A stretch of DNA of 64,000 bases from Bacteriovoracales bacterium (GTDB lineage Bacteria > Bdellovibrionota > Bacteriovoracia > Bacteriovoracales > Bacteriovoracaceae): the NCBI GenBank assembly GCA_030149295.1, contig JASBRV010000080.1, positions 1-64,000 of the forward strand, given 5' to 3'. This document shows positions 9,474-19,033 of the stretch, piece by piece. Numbering within the stretch: position 1 is the first letter of the stretch; every line of letters begins with the position of its first letter. The notes beneath the pieces were generated by a model. That model did no database searches and was not told the DNA's origin. It saw nothing but the letters and a program-made list of their open reading frames with translations. The translations under genes were made by a program, and so were the position numbers.

Positions 9474-10489
9474 AGTCTCTGATCCTTATTAAATTTTAAA
9501 AATAAATCAAGGAGCTGCTTTTGCTCCTTTTCTTTTTTTTCAAGCTGAGACCATAAATGGTAAATAGCTTCCAGGGTACTAATATAGTTTTCCCGTGGTT
9601 GATGCCTAATGGTGTATTGAGAGGGGGCAGAATTATTAATCGAAATCCTCGGAAGTTGGGATAGCCAAGGGTTCTCATAAATAATTCTTTTACTCTTTTT
9701 CCAAGTGGCATCAATAAAGAGAAAAGGCCCTTGTGAGTGTTCCAAAGGGACAGTATCGCCAAGAGAAATTTCAGGATGGTCGGGATAAACAAGGGTTCCG
9801 CTTTGGGGCGAGAATTTAATTCCTTCTCTCGTATCGAGGTCCGCAAAAAATAGGTTTAAGAGATGCCATGTGGCGAAGGGATGATCCTTTTCTTTTGGAT
9901 GACGCAAAATTGTAATGGGAGGCGCAGATACCTTAGGATGAGGAAGAAATGAGCATAGGCAGCGCTCCTTTGGAAGAGCGCACAGAGAGCAAATCTTTCG
10001 TGAAAATGGAGAGAAGGCAAGGATTTGCGTCTTTTTCACCTTCTTTAAGTGAGAGGACCAACGTATCCCCCAGATATTTCCATCATCGTGACAATGAAGG
10101 TCCACCTCTCTTTCACAGAGGCCAGATTCTTTTGTGACATCGATGACTTTAAGGAGAAACAGGTTTTTCGAAATCTCCTTTGGTAGCTCTTTGACAATCA
10201 GGATATGACCGGAGTCTCCCTTGGCGGGAATGTTCTCTTTTTTCCACACGAGACAGTCATAAGCATTCAAGTTTTGAACTAAAGTGTTATTTTTCATAAC
10301 TTTAGCGTAGTCGAAATAATCCTCTGCCTTGGGTTGATCATTCAAGTCATTAGGGAAATAGCTTAGCTTTTTTAGAAGAAAAGTAATAAAGCCAGAACAA
10401 TCACATTTTAGAAGACCATCTTCAAAGCCTATCTCACGAGAGAATTCATGATCTTTGATTTGTTTTAAAATAAGCTCTATCTTTTTCAA
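9455..10489 (-). CDS. Fusion: N-terminal NlpC/P60-like domain plus C-terminal DTW domain (TapT-type tRNA acp3U aminocarboxypropyltransferase)
   Basis: N-terminal DCSGF, GDSGHILIV and VIDVTKESG; C-terminal CSLCALPKERCLC zinc-like cluster and DATWKKSKRI. TTG start overlaps the upstream TGA. Confidence 0.8.
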   Translation of the reverse strand: MKKIELILKQIKDHEFSREIGFEDGLLKCDCSGFITFLLKKLSYFPNDLNDQPKAEDYFDYAKVMKNNTLVQNLNAYDCLVWKKENIPAKGDSGHILIVKELPKEISKNLFLLKVIDVTKESGLCEREVDLHCHDDGNIWGIRWSSHLKKVKKTQILAFSPFSRKICSLCALPKERCLCSFLPHPKVSAPPITILRHPKEKDHPFATWHLLNLFFADLDTREGIKFSPQSGTLVYPDHPEISLGDTVPLEHSQGPFLFIDATWKKSKRIIYENPWLSQLPRISINNSAPSQYTIRHQPRENYISTLEAIYHLWSQLEKKEKEQKQLLDLFLKFNKDQRLYSPSI

Positions 10490-13473
10490 AAATTAAATTG
10501 AGCAATAACCGGGTCGTGATCAGCGAGTCTTCCCATGTAATCGGAATTGATATGAATGGATTCAAACCGGGGATTCATTCGCAGAAGTCGTCTATTAGCA
10601 AAAATAAAGTCAATAGCGCCGGAGTTTCCATTAAAGTTGTGAGTATAGCGATCTTCCGGTTCCGTCAGATTGCCATGAAACATGAGGTTGTTCAAAACAC
10701 CGTCACCACCGAGAGCGAGCATAGAGCGTTCGTTATGGTAGGCATTGAAATCTCCTAAAACAATAACATTAGCTTTAGGCTCTCTGCTTTCAATAAGTTG
10801 GACGAAGTTATTTACCCCTACGGCAATATTAGTTCTGTTAATATCAGAGAGGGGAAAAGGAGGTTGTGTAGAGCCCCAGAATGAGGCGTCACCAAGTTTA
10901 GAATTGAAGTGGTTTCCAATCACAAAAACCTTTTCTCCCATGAATTCAAATTGGGCGACAATACTTTTTCGCGTGTTTTTTACGGAAGGATTGTTCGGAA
11001 AAACTCTTCCCGGATTCACTGAAAGGTTTCCTTCAGGGGTGATATTGGTTTCTAAAAGAGCACCAGTACCCAAAGGACCGGATTGATCTTGCCCTTTTGG
11101 AGTAAAGTTAACGCGAGTAGAATTATAGATCATGGCCACACGGATATTTCCACCGGGCTGGCCACCTTCGTTATGATTAAGCGGATTGATATTGACGGGT
11201 TTGTAAACGACATTTTCAAGGTCACAGCGAGTCGCTTTTATGACCTTATCGAGAGTAATACTCGCGTCGTTACCACCTTCAAAGTCCCAGCCATTATTGT
11301 CTTGGATTTCTATTAGTGAAATGATGTCTGGGCATTTTAAGTTGTTGCGAATCGCCTTTCCAAGCATCTCGATTCTATCGTCTTGGTTTCCGGCTAGGTT
11401 TTCAAGATTGTAGGCGACAACAGTAAGGCTTTTATTCTTGCTTTCTAGTTTAGTTTGAGGACGACACTCAAAAGGCATCGGTCCACTAAAAAGGTCTTGA
11501 TCTAAACAGTTGATAATCTCTGAAGGACTACCATCCTCTTCTGTGGCAAATGAGGGACGAATGATGTCACCTAAGGCCAGAGAAGATTTCATATTATTAG
11601 CGTTTATCAAACCACTTTTAATCTCATTCTTTATTAGATCATTGACTTCATCTCTTTGAGCAAAGATCTCTTCACAGGTGACATCTTTAAAATTCTTTTG
11701 GAAAAGAGACATGTAGGTGGGATTGAGATACTCAAGCGAGCGAACGACACAAATCGCTTCAGGTCCATTGTTCACATTTTTATCATAGCGATAAACGGGT
11801 TGTGGAAGAACAAAAGTGTATTCTCCACCACCAAAAAGGTTACTTTCAAAACTGACAATCCCGACAACTTCACCTTTAAAAATATCGCCAATATTGTAAT
11901 GATACTCGGTAGTCAAAAGACCAGAGGGTACCTGGCACTTTTTGGCGCCATCTTGATTTGTGTAGAGGATTCCTCCTTGCTCTTCGCAGGAATCAAGATT
12001 CCTAGGGCGTGAGGGGCTAAGTCTATTAAAGTCCGCCGTAAGGTTCCCCGCGGCCATATGAATGACTTCAGGGTTAAAGTTGCCTGACATGAAGTCTTCG
12101 GTAATACCGCCTCTTTTGGTCATGTCTTTTTTACGTTCAAAACCATCGGGTACAATATAAAGACTAAGGTGGCGTTGAGGATTAAGCCTTACGAGCTCTT
12201 CATTACCACCACGAAAGCCTGAAACACGAGGATTACGAACAGCAACTCGCATTCCTTCTAATGATTCCCAAAAGTCGATACCATCTTGGAGGTTAAGATA
12301 GGGCTTGTAATTGAGGTCACCGACCCAAGTAGAAAGAACACGGTCTGGAATAGGGCGTCCCTGCTTTCCGATAAGAACTGGTGCGGGAAGGGGATGAGTT
12401 TTATTATCGAGCTTCTCTACTTTTGTAATATCTCTTAAAACTGTTTTGGACATATTTTGTTTGTTGTCCAAAGTCATAAGCTCGTAAACAGTACCAGTGA
12501 CAGAAATCCTGTCCCCAACCTTTAAACCAACAGTGTCCTCTTTAAACCACAGGTTAAGAGCATCTGAAGTTTCATCGACTCCATCACCATTAGGGTCTTG
12601 GATGATGACATCGACTCCTCGAGGATACCATTCCACATTATCAATAGCGGTAACGATACCTGTTGTGGTCACCTTATGAGCATAGAGAGGAGAGCGATGA
12701 GCATTCCCTTGAATCTCGTAAGTTTTTTTATCTCCAACATAGTTTAAAGAGTATTTACTGAAAGAGCCTCTCTTTTCAAAAAGGAGAGGTAGTGAAGTCA
12801 TCTTTTGAAGATATTGCCTAAGGATTTTATTAGCGGAGTACATTCTTCCGTCGGGAACAAAAGAGAAGTTGAGTCCATTTCGAAAGCGATAAGAAGGGAA
12901 GGTTTCTCCAGAAAAGAAAAAGTGATGATTGATGGCAACGCGATAATATTCGCTGTCTGCAAACTTTCGACCATTGGCCATTTCATAGCTTTCGGATTGG
13001 ACAACACCAGCGATGGTTTGAATATTATAATAAAGGCCTGACACTTCAATATCCAACTGATGGGTGTCTTGGATTCTAGTTCTGAGAAGCTTCTTTATAT
13101 CACGGCCTCTCATAAGACCAATACGGAATTGATCTTGGTTTCCAACGGTAGGATAAAGTTTGAGGACTTCTTCAATTTCAAAAGCAGAAGGATCTTCGTT
13201 GAGGACCGCAAATCGTTCCGTATTAATGAGGTCCCTAGGATAGAGGGCAATGTCGAGTTTAAGCTCATGAAAGAGTGCATCAGCCATTAGGTTACCAGCA
13301 GGAGTCGAGTGGTCTGTTTCCCTCACTCCTTTAGAGCTGACATTTTTTTGGATTGGTGGTTCCCCACCTAAAAGGTAGGTGCTGTTGTCAAAAACATAAG
13401 ATTTCTCACTACACGAGATAAGGCAAGAAGCTAAGAAGATGAGAATGATACTGAGTTCACTCAAATTTTTCAT
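10486..13473 (-). CDS. Secreted ExeM/NucH-type endonuclease lipoprotein with N-terminal 5'-nucleotidase C-terminal-like domain
   Basis: Lipobox SCLISCS; 5_nucleotid_C-like ETDHSTPAGNLMADAL..MRGRDIKKLL..EVSGLYYNI..YYRVAIN; OB-like TTTGIVTAID..VIIQDPNGDG; EEP motifs VVAYNLENLAG, SLIEIQDN, GNHFNSK, LGDFNAY, DHDPVIAQF. Confidence 0.85.
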   Translation of the reverse strand: MKNLSELSIILIFLASCLISCSEKSYVFDNSTYLLGGEPPIQKNVSSKGVRETDHSTPAGNLMADALFHELKLDIALYPRDLINTERFAVLNEDPSAFEIEEVLKLYPTVGNQDQFRIGLMRGRDIKKLLRTRIQDTHQLDIEVSGLYYNIQTIAGVVQSESYEMANGRKFADSEYYRVAINHHFFFSGETFPSYRFRNGLNFSFVPDGRMYSANKILRQYLQKMTSLPLLFEKRGSFSKYSLNYVGDKKTYEIQGNAHRSPLYAHKVTTTGIVTAIDNVEWYPRGVDVIIQDPNGDGVDETSDALNLWFKEDTVGLKVGDRISVTGTVYELMTLDNKQNMSKTVLRDITKVEKLDNKTHPLPAPVLIGKQGRPIPDRVLSTWVGDLNYKPYLNLQDGIDFWESLEGMRVAVRNPRVSGFRGGNEELVRLNPQRHLSLYIVPDGFERKKDMTKRGGITEDFMSGNFNPEVIHMAAGNLTADFNRLSPSRPRNLDSCEEQGGILYTNQDGAKKCQVPSGLLTTEYHYNIGDIFKGEVVGIVSFESNLFGGGEYTFVLPQPVYRYDKNVNNGPEAICVVRSLEYLNPTYMSLFQKNFKDVTCEEIFAQRDEVNDLIKNEIKSGLINANNMKSSLALGDIIRPSFATEEDGSPSEIINCLDQDLFSGPMPFECRPQTKLESKNKSLTVVAYNLENLAGNQDDRIEMLGKAIRNNLKCPDIISLIEIQDNNGWDFEGGNDASITLDKVIKATRCDLENVVYKPVNINPLNHNEGGQPGGNIRVAMIYNSTRVNFTPKGQDQSGPLGTGALLETNITPEGNLSVNPGRVFPNNPSVKNTRKSIVAQFEFMGEKVFVIGNHFNSKLGDASFWGSTQPPFPLSDINRTNIAVGVNNFVQLIESREPKANVIVLGDFNAYHNERSMLALGGDGVLNNLMFHGNLTEPEDRYTHNFNGNSGAIDFIFANRRLLRMNPRFESIHINSDYMGRLADHDPVIAQFNF

Positions 13474-14981
13474 TATTTAAGCTCCGGAATATCTCTTAAA
13501 TCAAGTTGATGAATTTGCCAGGCTGGAGAACTATTTCCTTCAGAAGTATGACTTAAACCAATTCTTATACTTTTTCCCATTAAGGACTTAGGTAAGAGTA
13601 CAAACTCTGTCTTATAGATAGACCAATCGGACCCTGGAGGATTGTTGAGTTCAAAGTTCACAGCGATCCAATTGAGTTGTTCAACTGGAAGAGATGAATT
13701 TTCCTCGGCGACCATAAGTTTTACATGATTCTTTTTTTGAAAAGGCGGATCATAAAAGTTGATGGTGTGTTCAATTCTTATATGGGGAGCACTTTTTCCA
13801 GCTAAGTTAATAGGGGCAGAATACAGAAGTTTTGTCCCTTCTGTGCCTTGACTGCCAGCTGAAACATATTTGGTTCCATTTCTTTCAGTATTTCTAAAGT
13901 CAGCAGGATTTCCTTCGATTGTCACTTGCTCAAGGTCTCCCAATTGGACTCGATTAAAATCGTGCTCCCAAATGGTAGTTCCTAGAATATCTTGGGCATC
14001 GGGATCAAAAGGTTGAGGTCTCTTCTTATAACTAAAGTCAGCAGAGACACCATAGAGTTCGAATCTTTCGATGGCCCAGGAAAGGATATGGTTTCCAATG
14101 TCGGATGCATTTCGATAAACCATCGCCATCGTGATTTTTTTGCCAGCAAATTCCTTTAAAGACACCCTTCCAGAGTCAACAGTATTAAAATTAAGCCCGA
14201 GAGGTAAATCACCCAAGCTCACTCTTTTCCATTGTTTTGGATCTCTAAAATTTACTTTGTCACCATCTTTATAAGTCGTGGAGACGTAAACCCTAAAGGC
14301 TTCATTAAGAATTTGTTCTCTATTAAAGAATGGGCGTGGTCTGAAGTGCTCTTCTAATTGAAACGAATGTCTTAGTTGATAAGCTGGGTTTTTAGTTTTT
14401 GTGAGATCAAAGGTCGGTGTTAATAAGACGGCCTGCTTATCTTCTCCTCTTACATTGATTGCGTATCTTTCTTGTTGCACGGGTCTGATCGACCAAAGGT
14501 TGGGGACATCTGTAGAACCAAAGGGGCTAACATCCTGAGAAAATCTATAAGAAAATAAGGTCCACTGAACGTCTTCAATATTTACACCTTGAATATTGGC
14601 GTAGCGAACCAGTAGAGAGTAAGCATTGTTAAAAAGCACGTCAAAGCGCGGTTTATCTCGTTCTGAGATAAAGACATCGTCATAAAATTTAATACTATCT
14701 TTTAGGCTTATGAGGGCCGAGCGGTCAAAAGGATTTTCATAGAGGCGAATGTTAGCCGCATAAATTCTTTGAATCATGCTTCGTGTGCGTTCAAAATCCC
14801 ATTCGTTAGAATTTCTTAGAAGCCGTCCCGAGTCTAAAAGGAAGTTTACTTTGTTCACTTCGTCTTCAAGTGTTTGGCCTTCGATACTCATGGGCTCTTT
14901 GACATTAACAACTTCATCATCACTACATGAAGTGAAAATGAGAAATGGCAATATAAGCATTAAGATTTTAGTTTTCATCAT
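13473..14981 (-). CDS. Lipoprotein with two jelly-roll/choice-of-anchor-J-like repeats
   Basis: Start set at MMKTKILMLILPFLIFTSCSD (lipobox); TAATG coupling to the downstream nuclease; two similar beta-rich halves. Confidence 0.7.
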   Translation of the reverse strand: MMKTKILMLILPFLIFTSCSDDEVVNVKEPMSIEGQTLEDEVNKVNFLLDSGRLLRNSNEWDFERTRSMIQRIYAANIRLYENPFDRSALISLKDSIKFYDDVFISERDKPRFDVLFNNAYSLLVRYANIQGVNIEDVQWTLFSYRFSQDVSPFGSTDVPNLWSIRPVQQERYAINVRGEDKQAVLLTPTFDLTKTKNPAYQLRHSFQLEEHFRPRPFFNREQILNEAFRVYVSTTYKDGDKVNFRDPKQWKRVSLGDLPLGLNFNTVDSGRVSLKEFAGKKITMAMVYRNASDIGNHILSWAIERFELYGVSADFSYKKRPQPFDPDAQDILGTTIWEHDFNRVQLGDLEQVTIEGNPADFRNTERNGTKYVSAGSQGTEGTKLLYSAPINLAGKSAPHIRIEHTINFYDPPFQKKNHVKLMVAEENSSLPVEQLNWIAVNFELNNPPGSDWSIYKTEFVLLPKSLMGKSIRIGLSHTSEGNSSPAWQIHQLDLRDIPELK

Positions 14982-14985
14982 TAGC

Positions 14986-16440
14986 CTATGGGGTAAAGGG
15001 TTTCGCTCCATCGAAACTGTAAGTTACAAATATTTTCAAAATCACATCTGACTTTGTAAAGGATGCAAGTTGCCTCTGTGTGATTTGTCCAGAATTACTC
15101 GATTCATAAACAACATCACTTAAGTTCGAGAAAACCGGATTTTTTGCACGCCTATATTCAAGCTCTGGGTTCACTACAAAATTTCCGTAATGCATGAAAC
15201 TCCCTGTGGCTATTTGAGTGAGTCCACCATGAGAAAGTGATTCATCGAAGTTTCTTAGACTTTGGGCACTTTCAGCGTCTCTGTGTAAGAAGTGAGCACC
15301 TTGGTAGCGAAAGGCGGCATAAGGAATAAAGGTGTCTGTGTATTCATAACCGAGGCGAAGGGAGGTTGCGTAATCGGTTTTTCCGACCCAGTCTTGGATA
15401 TTGCTATTAAAATCTGAATAAACTCTATTGAAGGCAGGGAAGGTTGTGACTTCAAACCAAGTCCCACTTCTTGTCACACGCCATGGAGCTTTACCAGCTT
15501 TGGTTGTGACAAATTCACCTTCAAAGATAAAGCCTGTTTTAAACTTAAAAATACCGTAAGCCGAAGCTGCTTGTTCAATGAGGGAGCCTGTTTCTTCAGA
15601 CTCTGTATGGCCAACAGCGCCGATCCAAACTCTGGCCTTTTCGCTACGGTAGTTCATACCAAACTTGTAACCAAAGGTCGTTCTTCTCTCCCAACGGTTA
15701 AGACCATCAACACTATTTTGGATATCAAAGTTTTCGTTGGAGGGATATAGGTATGAGGCAATACCGGCACCTGCGTAAAAGTTAAAACGATCGTCACCAT
15801 AGATCATCTCTAAACCAGGGATTGTTTTTTCAACAATGGTTATACCGTCACCTGGCGTCGGTTGAATGGATGTTGGATTTCCTTCAATGGAATAAATTCT
15901 CGTTACATCCCATGTGTTGAATTCAACACCTACTTCACCGTCGAAGTTAAAGGGATAGAAGGCCAATCTAAGATTGTCAGAAACTTTCCAATTGATACGA
16001 GAAAATTCTGAATCGAGATCAATACCAAGGGTTGTTCCTCCGTTACTTGATTCATTCGTGTTAATCTCAAGGTCAACGGTAAAATCAACTGAGCCGTATT
16101 TATGGCCGGCTAAGAGTTCAAACTGACCCGTTCGGTTATCGAGTCGATTATCTTCTGGAAATGTTTCAAAGCGACCCCTAAAAAAGGTATCATCATTTAA
16201 TTGATAGCGAAGAGAGGCACTCAATTCGACTTGGTCTCCTAGTTCTGTTTTCTTTGCCTTAGAGTAAATAAAGTCTTCATAGTAAAAGGTCTCCATGTAG
16301 AGGCCTTTCTTTTTGACGTTTTTTTTCTCGTCGACTTCAACTCTTTTTAAACCTTGAATCGAGACAGTGTCCGCTGCCCACAAATTTGTGGAAAGAGCTG
16401 AAATACATAGCAACAGAAAAAGGCGGGGAAATAATCGCAT
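14986..16440 (-). CDS. Outer-membrane beta-barrel/porin-like protein
   Basis: Signal peptide (..LSTNLWAA) and repeated amphipathic strands throughout 484 aa. Confidence 0.75.
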   Translation of the reverse strand: MRLFPRLFLLLCISALSTNLWAADTVSIQGLKRVEVDEKKNVKKKGLYMETFYYEDFIYSKAKKTELGDQVELSASLRYQLNDDTFFRGRFETFPEDNRLDNRTGQFELLAGHKYGSVDFTVDLEINTNESSNGGTTLGIDLDSEFSRINWKVSDNLRLAFYPFNFDGEVGVEFNTWDVTRIYSIEGNPTSIQPTPGDGITIVEKTIPGLEMIYGDDRFNFYAGAGIASYLYPSNENFDIQNSVDGLNRWERRTTFGYKFGMNYRSEKARVWIGAVGHTESEETGSLIEQAASAYGIFKFKTGFIFEGEFVTTKAGKAPWRVTRSGTWFEVTTFPAFNRVYSDFNSNIQDWVGKTDYATSLRLGYEYTDTFIPYAAFRYQGAHFLHRDAESAQSLRNFDESLSHGGLTQIATGSFMHYGNFVVNPELEYRRAKNPVFSNLSDVVYESSNSGQITQRQLASFTKSDVILKIFVTYSFDGAKPFTP

Positions 16441-16653
16441 TTAAATACTCACACTTTAAAAAGGTTGGGCCCACATTACCTACTGACGGAATGCACCGCA
16501 ACGAGTTGATGGGCGATTGTAAAAATTGCCTGATTCTAAAGCTCGGGAGATGGAAAAAATAGCCAGAATTATTAGGTTTTTATTAGGAATGGTATTTATC
16601 CCAATCCTCTTAAATAAGCGTTTTTGTGTTTGTATAAGTCTTTTTATTGTATG

Positions 16654-16668
16654 TTAAGAAAAACTTAA
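16654..16668. promoter_or_regulatory. Putative LysR-type operator half-site pair
   Basis: TTAAG-aaaaa-CTTAA perfect dyad 39 nt upstream of the LysR-family ATG. Confidence 0.3.
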
Positions 16669-16706
16669 TATATATTGGCTCCGTGTTTTAAAAAGCTGAG
16701 GTATCT

Positions 16707-17588
16707 ATGTCACAATGGCTCAATTATCATCATTTACTTTATTTTCGTGAAATTGCAACGGAGGGCTCAATTGCGGCAGCAGCGGCGCGCTTAAAACTTA
16801 GTCCCTCTGCTCTTTCCATGCAGTTGAAAAACTTAGAGGAAACTTTAGGTCATCCTGTGTTTGAGCGCCGATCGAAGAAGCTCTTTCTCACCGACTTCGG
16901 CCGCCATACTTTAGAATACGCTGAGAATATTCACCGCTTAGGTGAAGAATTGGTCCAGACAGTGAACAATTCTTCTTTTAGTGATAAAGCTCTTTTTCGT
17001 ATTGGAGTGATGTCTGGTCTTCCCAAGTCGATGACAGTTGATGTGGTGGATCTGCTTAGGAAAGAGTTCCCTCGTTCTCCTTTGTCCATCCATGAAGGCA
17101 ACTTTATCAATTTAAAGCAAAACTTACTTGATCATGAAATTGATATTCTAATCTCTAATTATGCTCCTGTAGATCAGACGGACTTGTTCTTTGTTAAAAA
17201 GTTTAAGAAAGAACCTATTTCATTTTACGGCACATCTGAATTCAAAGAGCTGGCAAATGATTTTCCAAAATCTATTGAGGCAGCACCAGTAGTTCTTCCT
17301 AATAAGTTTTCCCATATGCGCTCTAGTGTGGACTATTGGTTCAAAAAAAATAACATCCACTATAATTTAAGCGCAGAAGTGCAAGATTCATCCCTTAAGA
17401 AATACCTTGCTCAAGAGGGTCACGGCATTGTTCCTCTTGCTGAATTCTCTGCTAAACAATTTGTTGATGAAGGGAAACTTTTTTCTATAGGCCGTTTAGA
17501 AGATGTTTATGAAGAATATTATCTCATTATGACCAAGAGGCTGCTTAAGGTTCCTGCGGCTGAATTCTTAGTCAAAGTACTAAGCTAG
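16707..17588 (+). CDS. LysR-family transcriptional regulator (NhaR-like)
   Basis: NYHHLLYFREIATEGSIAAAAARLKLSPSALSMQLKNLEE..FERRSKKLFLTDFG wHTH. Confidence 0.92.
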   Translation: MSQWLNYHHLLYFREIATEGSIAAAAARLKLSPSALSMQLKNLEETLGHPVFERRSKKLFLTDFGRHTLEYAENIHRLGEELVQTVNNSSFSDKALFRIGVMSGLPKSMTVDVVDLLRKEFPRSPLSIHEGNFINLKQNLLDHEIDILISNYAPVDQTDLFFVKKFKKEPISFYGTSEFKELANDFPKSIEAAPVVLPNKFSHMRSSVDYWFKKNNIHYNLSAEVQDSSLKKYLAQEGHGIVPLAEFSAKQFVDEGKLFSIGRLEDVYEEYYLIMTKRLLKVPAAEFLVKVLS

Positions 17589-17719
17589 CTTAAAATGATG
17601 CTTTGACTCAATAGTGTCTAGGTAAAGGATTTAGTCGTATAAGTTATTAGGCTACCATTTATTGGTCTATCCAATTAAAATTTTTGACATCGTAAATTCC
17701 CTAATTCGGAGGAAATAAA

Positions 17720-19033
17720 GTGTCACAAAATTTGGCAAAAAAAATCGCCATTATCGGATCAGGTATTGGGGCCATCGCTGCTGCTTATGACCTTAAGAAG
17801 AAGGGTTATAAAGTTAGTCTCTTTGAGAAGAACGACTATTTTGGTGGACACACTCACACTCACAATTTCAATTTAAATAACCATCATTATACAGTGGATA
17901 CGGGTTTTCTCGTTCATAATGACCGCACTTATCCTCACTTAATCAACTTTTTCCAGGAGTTGGATTTAAAGTCTCATCCCTCTGAAATGAGCTTTTCCGT
18001 AAGGGTGGAAAATGAGGATTTGGAGTGGAGTGGAACTAATCTTGCGACCCTTTTTTGCCAACCCAAAAATCTTATCAAGCCTAGGTTTTATCGCTTTTTA
18101 AAAGAAATTATGCGCTTTAATAAAGAGTCGAACCTTTATATCGAAGAAGCACGTCAGGATCTCGAACTCTCTTTGGGCGCATTATTAGATAAGTATTCTT
18201 ATAGCGAAAATTTTCGTCATTGGTACCTCCTCCCCATGGGAGGTTGTATTTGGTCAAGTCCTACCGATGAAATGTTAAAATTCCCCGCATACACTTTTCT
18301 TCACTTTTGCCAAAATCATGGATTGCTTCAAATTTTTGATCGACCCCAGTGGAAAACTTTAATTGGTGGCTGTCATCAATACACCAAGGCCGTCATTGGG
18401 ATGCTTGATAATACCTATAAGAGTGAGGGCGTCCTTCAGGTGAAGTCATTAGGTAAAAAAGTAGAGGTCATTACCGAAAAAAGAAGTGAACATTTTGACG
18501 CTGTTGTCTTCGGGACTCATGCTCCAGACACAATTGGTCTAATTCAAAAAATTGACCCCTCCATTGAATCAGTCCTTAAGTCTTTTCGTTATCAAAGAAA
18601 CAAAGCTGTACTCCATACAGATGAGAGCTTACTACCGAAAAAGAAAATGGCATGGAGTTCTTGGAACTATCGAAGTTACTCGAGTGCGGATAGAACGAGA
18701 GCGGTATCAGTAAGTTATTTAATTAATAAGTTACAACCACTTCCAAAAGAAACCCCCATTATTGTAACCTTGAACCCATTTCAAGCTCCAAAAGAAGACA
18801 AAGTCATCAAAGAGATGACTTATTATCACCCTTTGTTTGATGCGAAAGCAGTAACGAGTCAGGCACTTGTCCCTGGTATTCAAGGAAAAGGGGGCTTATT
18901 CTTTAGTGGCGCCTGGATGCGCTATGGTTTTCATGAAGATGGAATTTGGGCGGCAAAACAAGCAGTCGCAGCCATTGATCTTTACTTTGAAAATCAAAAG
19001 GAATTAGAAGTAGAGAGGCATGCAGTTTTATAA
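17720..19033 (+). CDS. FAD-dependent oxidoreductase/amine oxidase-like (UfaD-type family)
   Basis: IAIIGSGIGAIAAAYDLKKKGYKVSLFEKND Rossmann motif, GGHTHTH; GTG start after GGAGG. Confidence 0.9.
   Translation: MSQNLAKKIAIIGSGIGAIAAAYDLKKKGYKVSLFEKNDYFGGHTHTHNFNLNNHHYTVDTGFLVHNDRTYPHLINFFQELDLKSHPSEMSFSVRVENEDLEWSGTNLATLFCQPKNLIKPRFYRFLKEIMRFNKESNLYIEEARQDLELSLGALLDKYSYSENFRHWYLLPMGGCIWSSPTDEMLKFPAYTFLHFCQNHGLLQIFDRPQWKTLIGGCHQYTKAVIGMLDNTYKSEGVLQVKSLGKKVEVITEKRSEHFDAVVFGTHAPDTIGLIQKIDPSIESVLKSFRYQRNKAVLHTDESLLPKKKMAWSSWNYRSYSSADRTRAVSVSYLINKLQPLPKETPIIVTLNPFQAPKEDKVIKEMTYYHPLFDAKAVTSQALVPGIQGKGGLFFSGAWMRYGFHEDGIWAAKQAVAAIDLYFENQKELEVERHAVL

Noticed and set aside
10745-12012. Several plus-strand ORFs opposite the nuclease gene
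   Set aside because: Shadow ORFs opposite strong EEP nuclease coding sequence.
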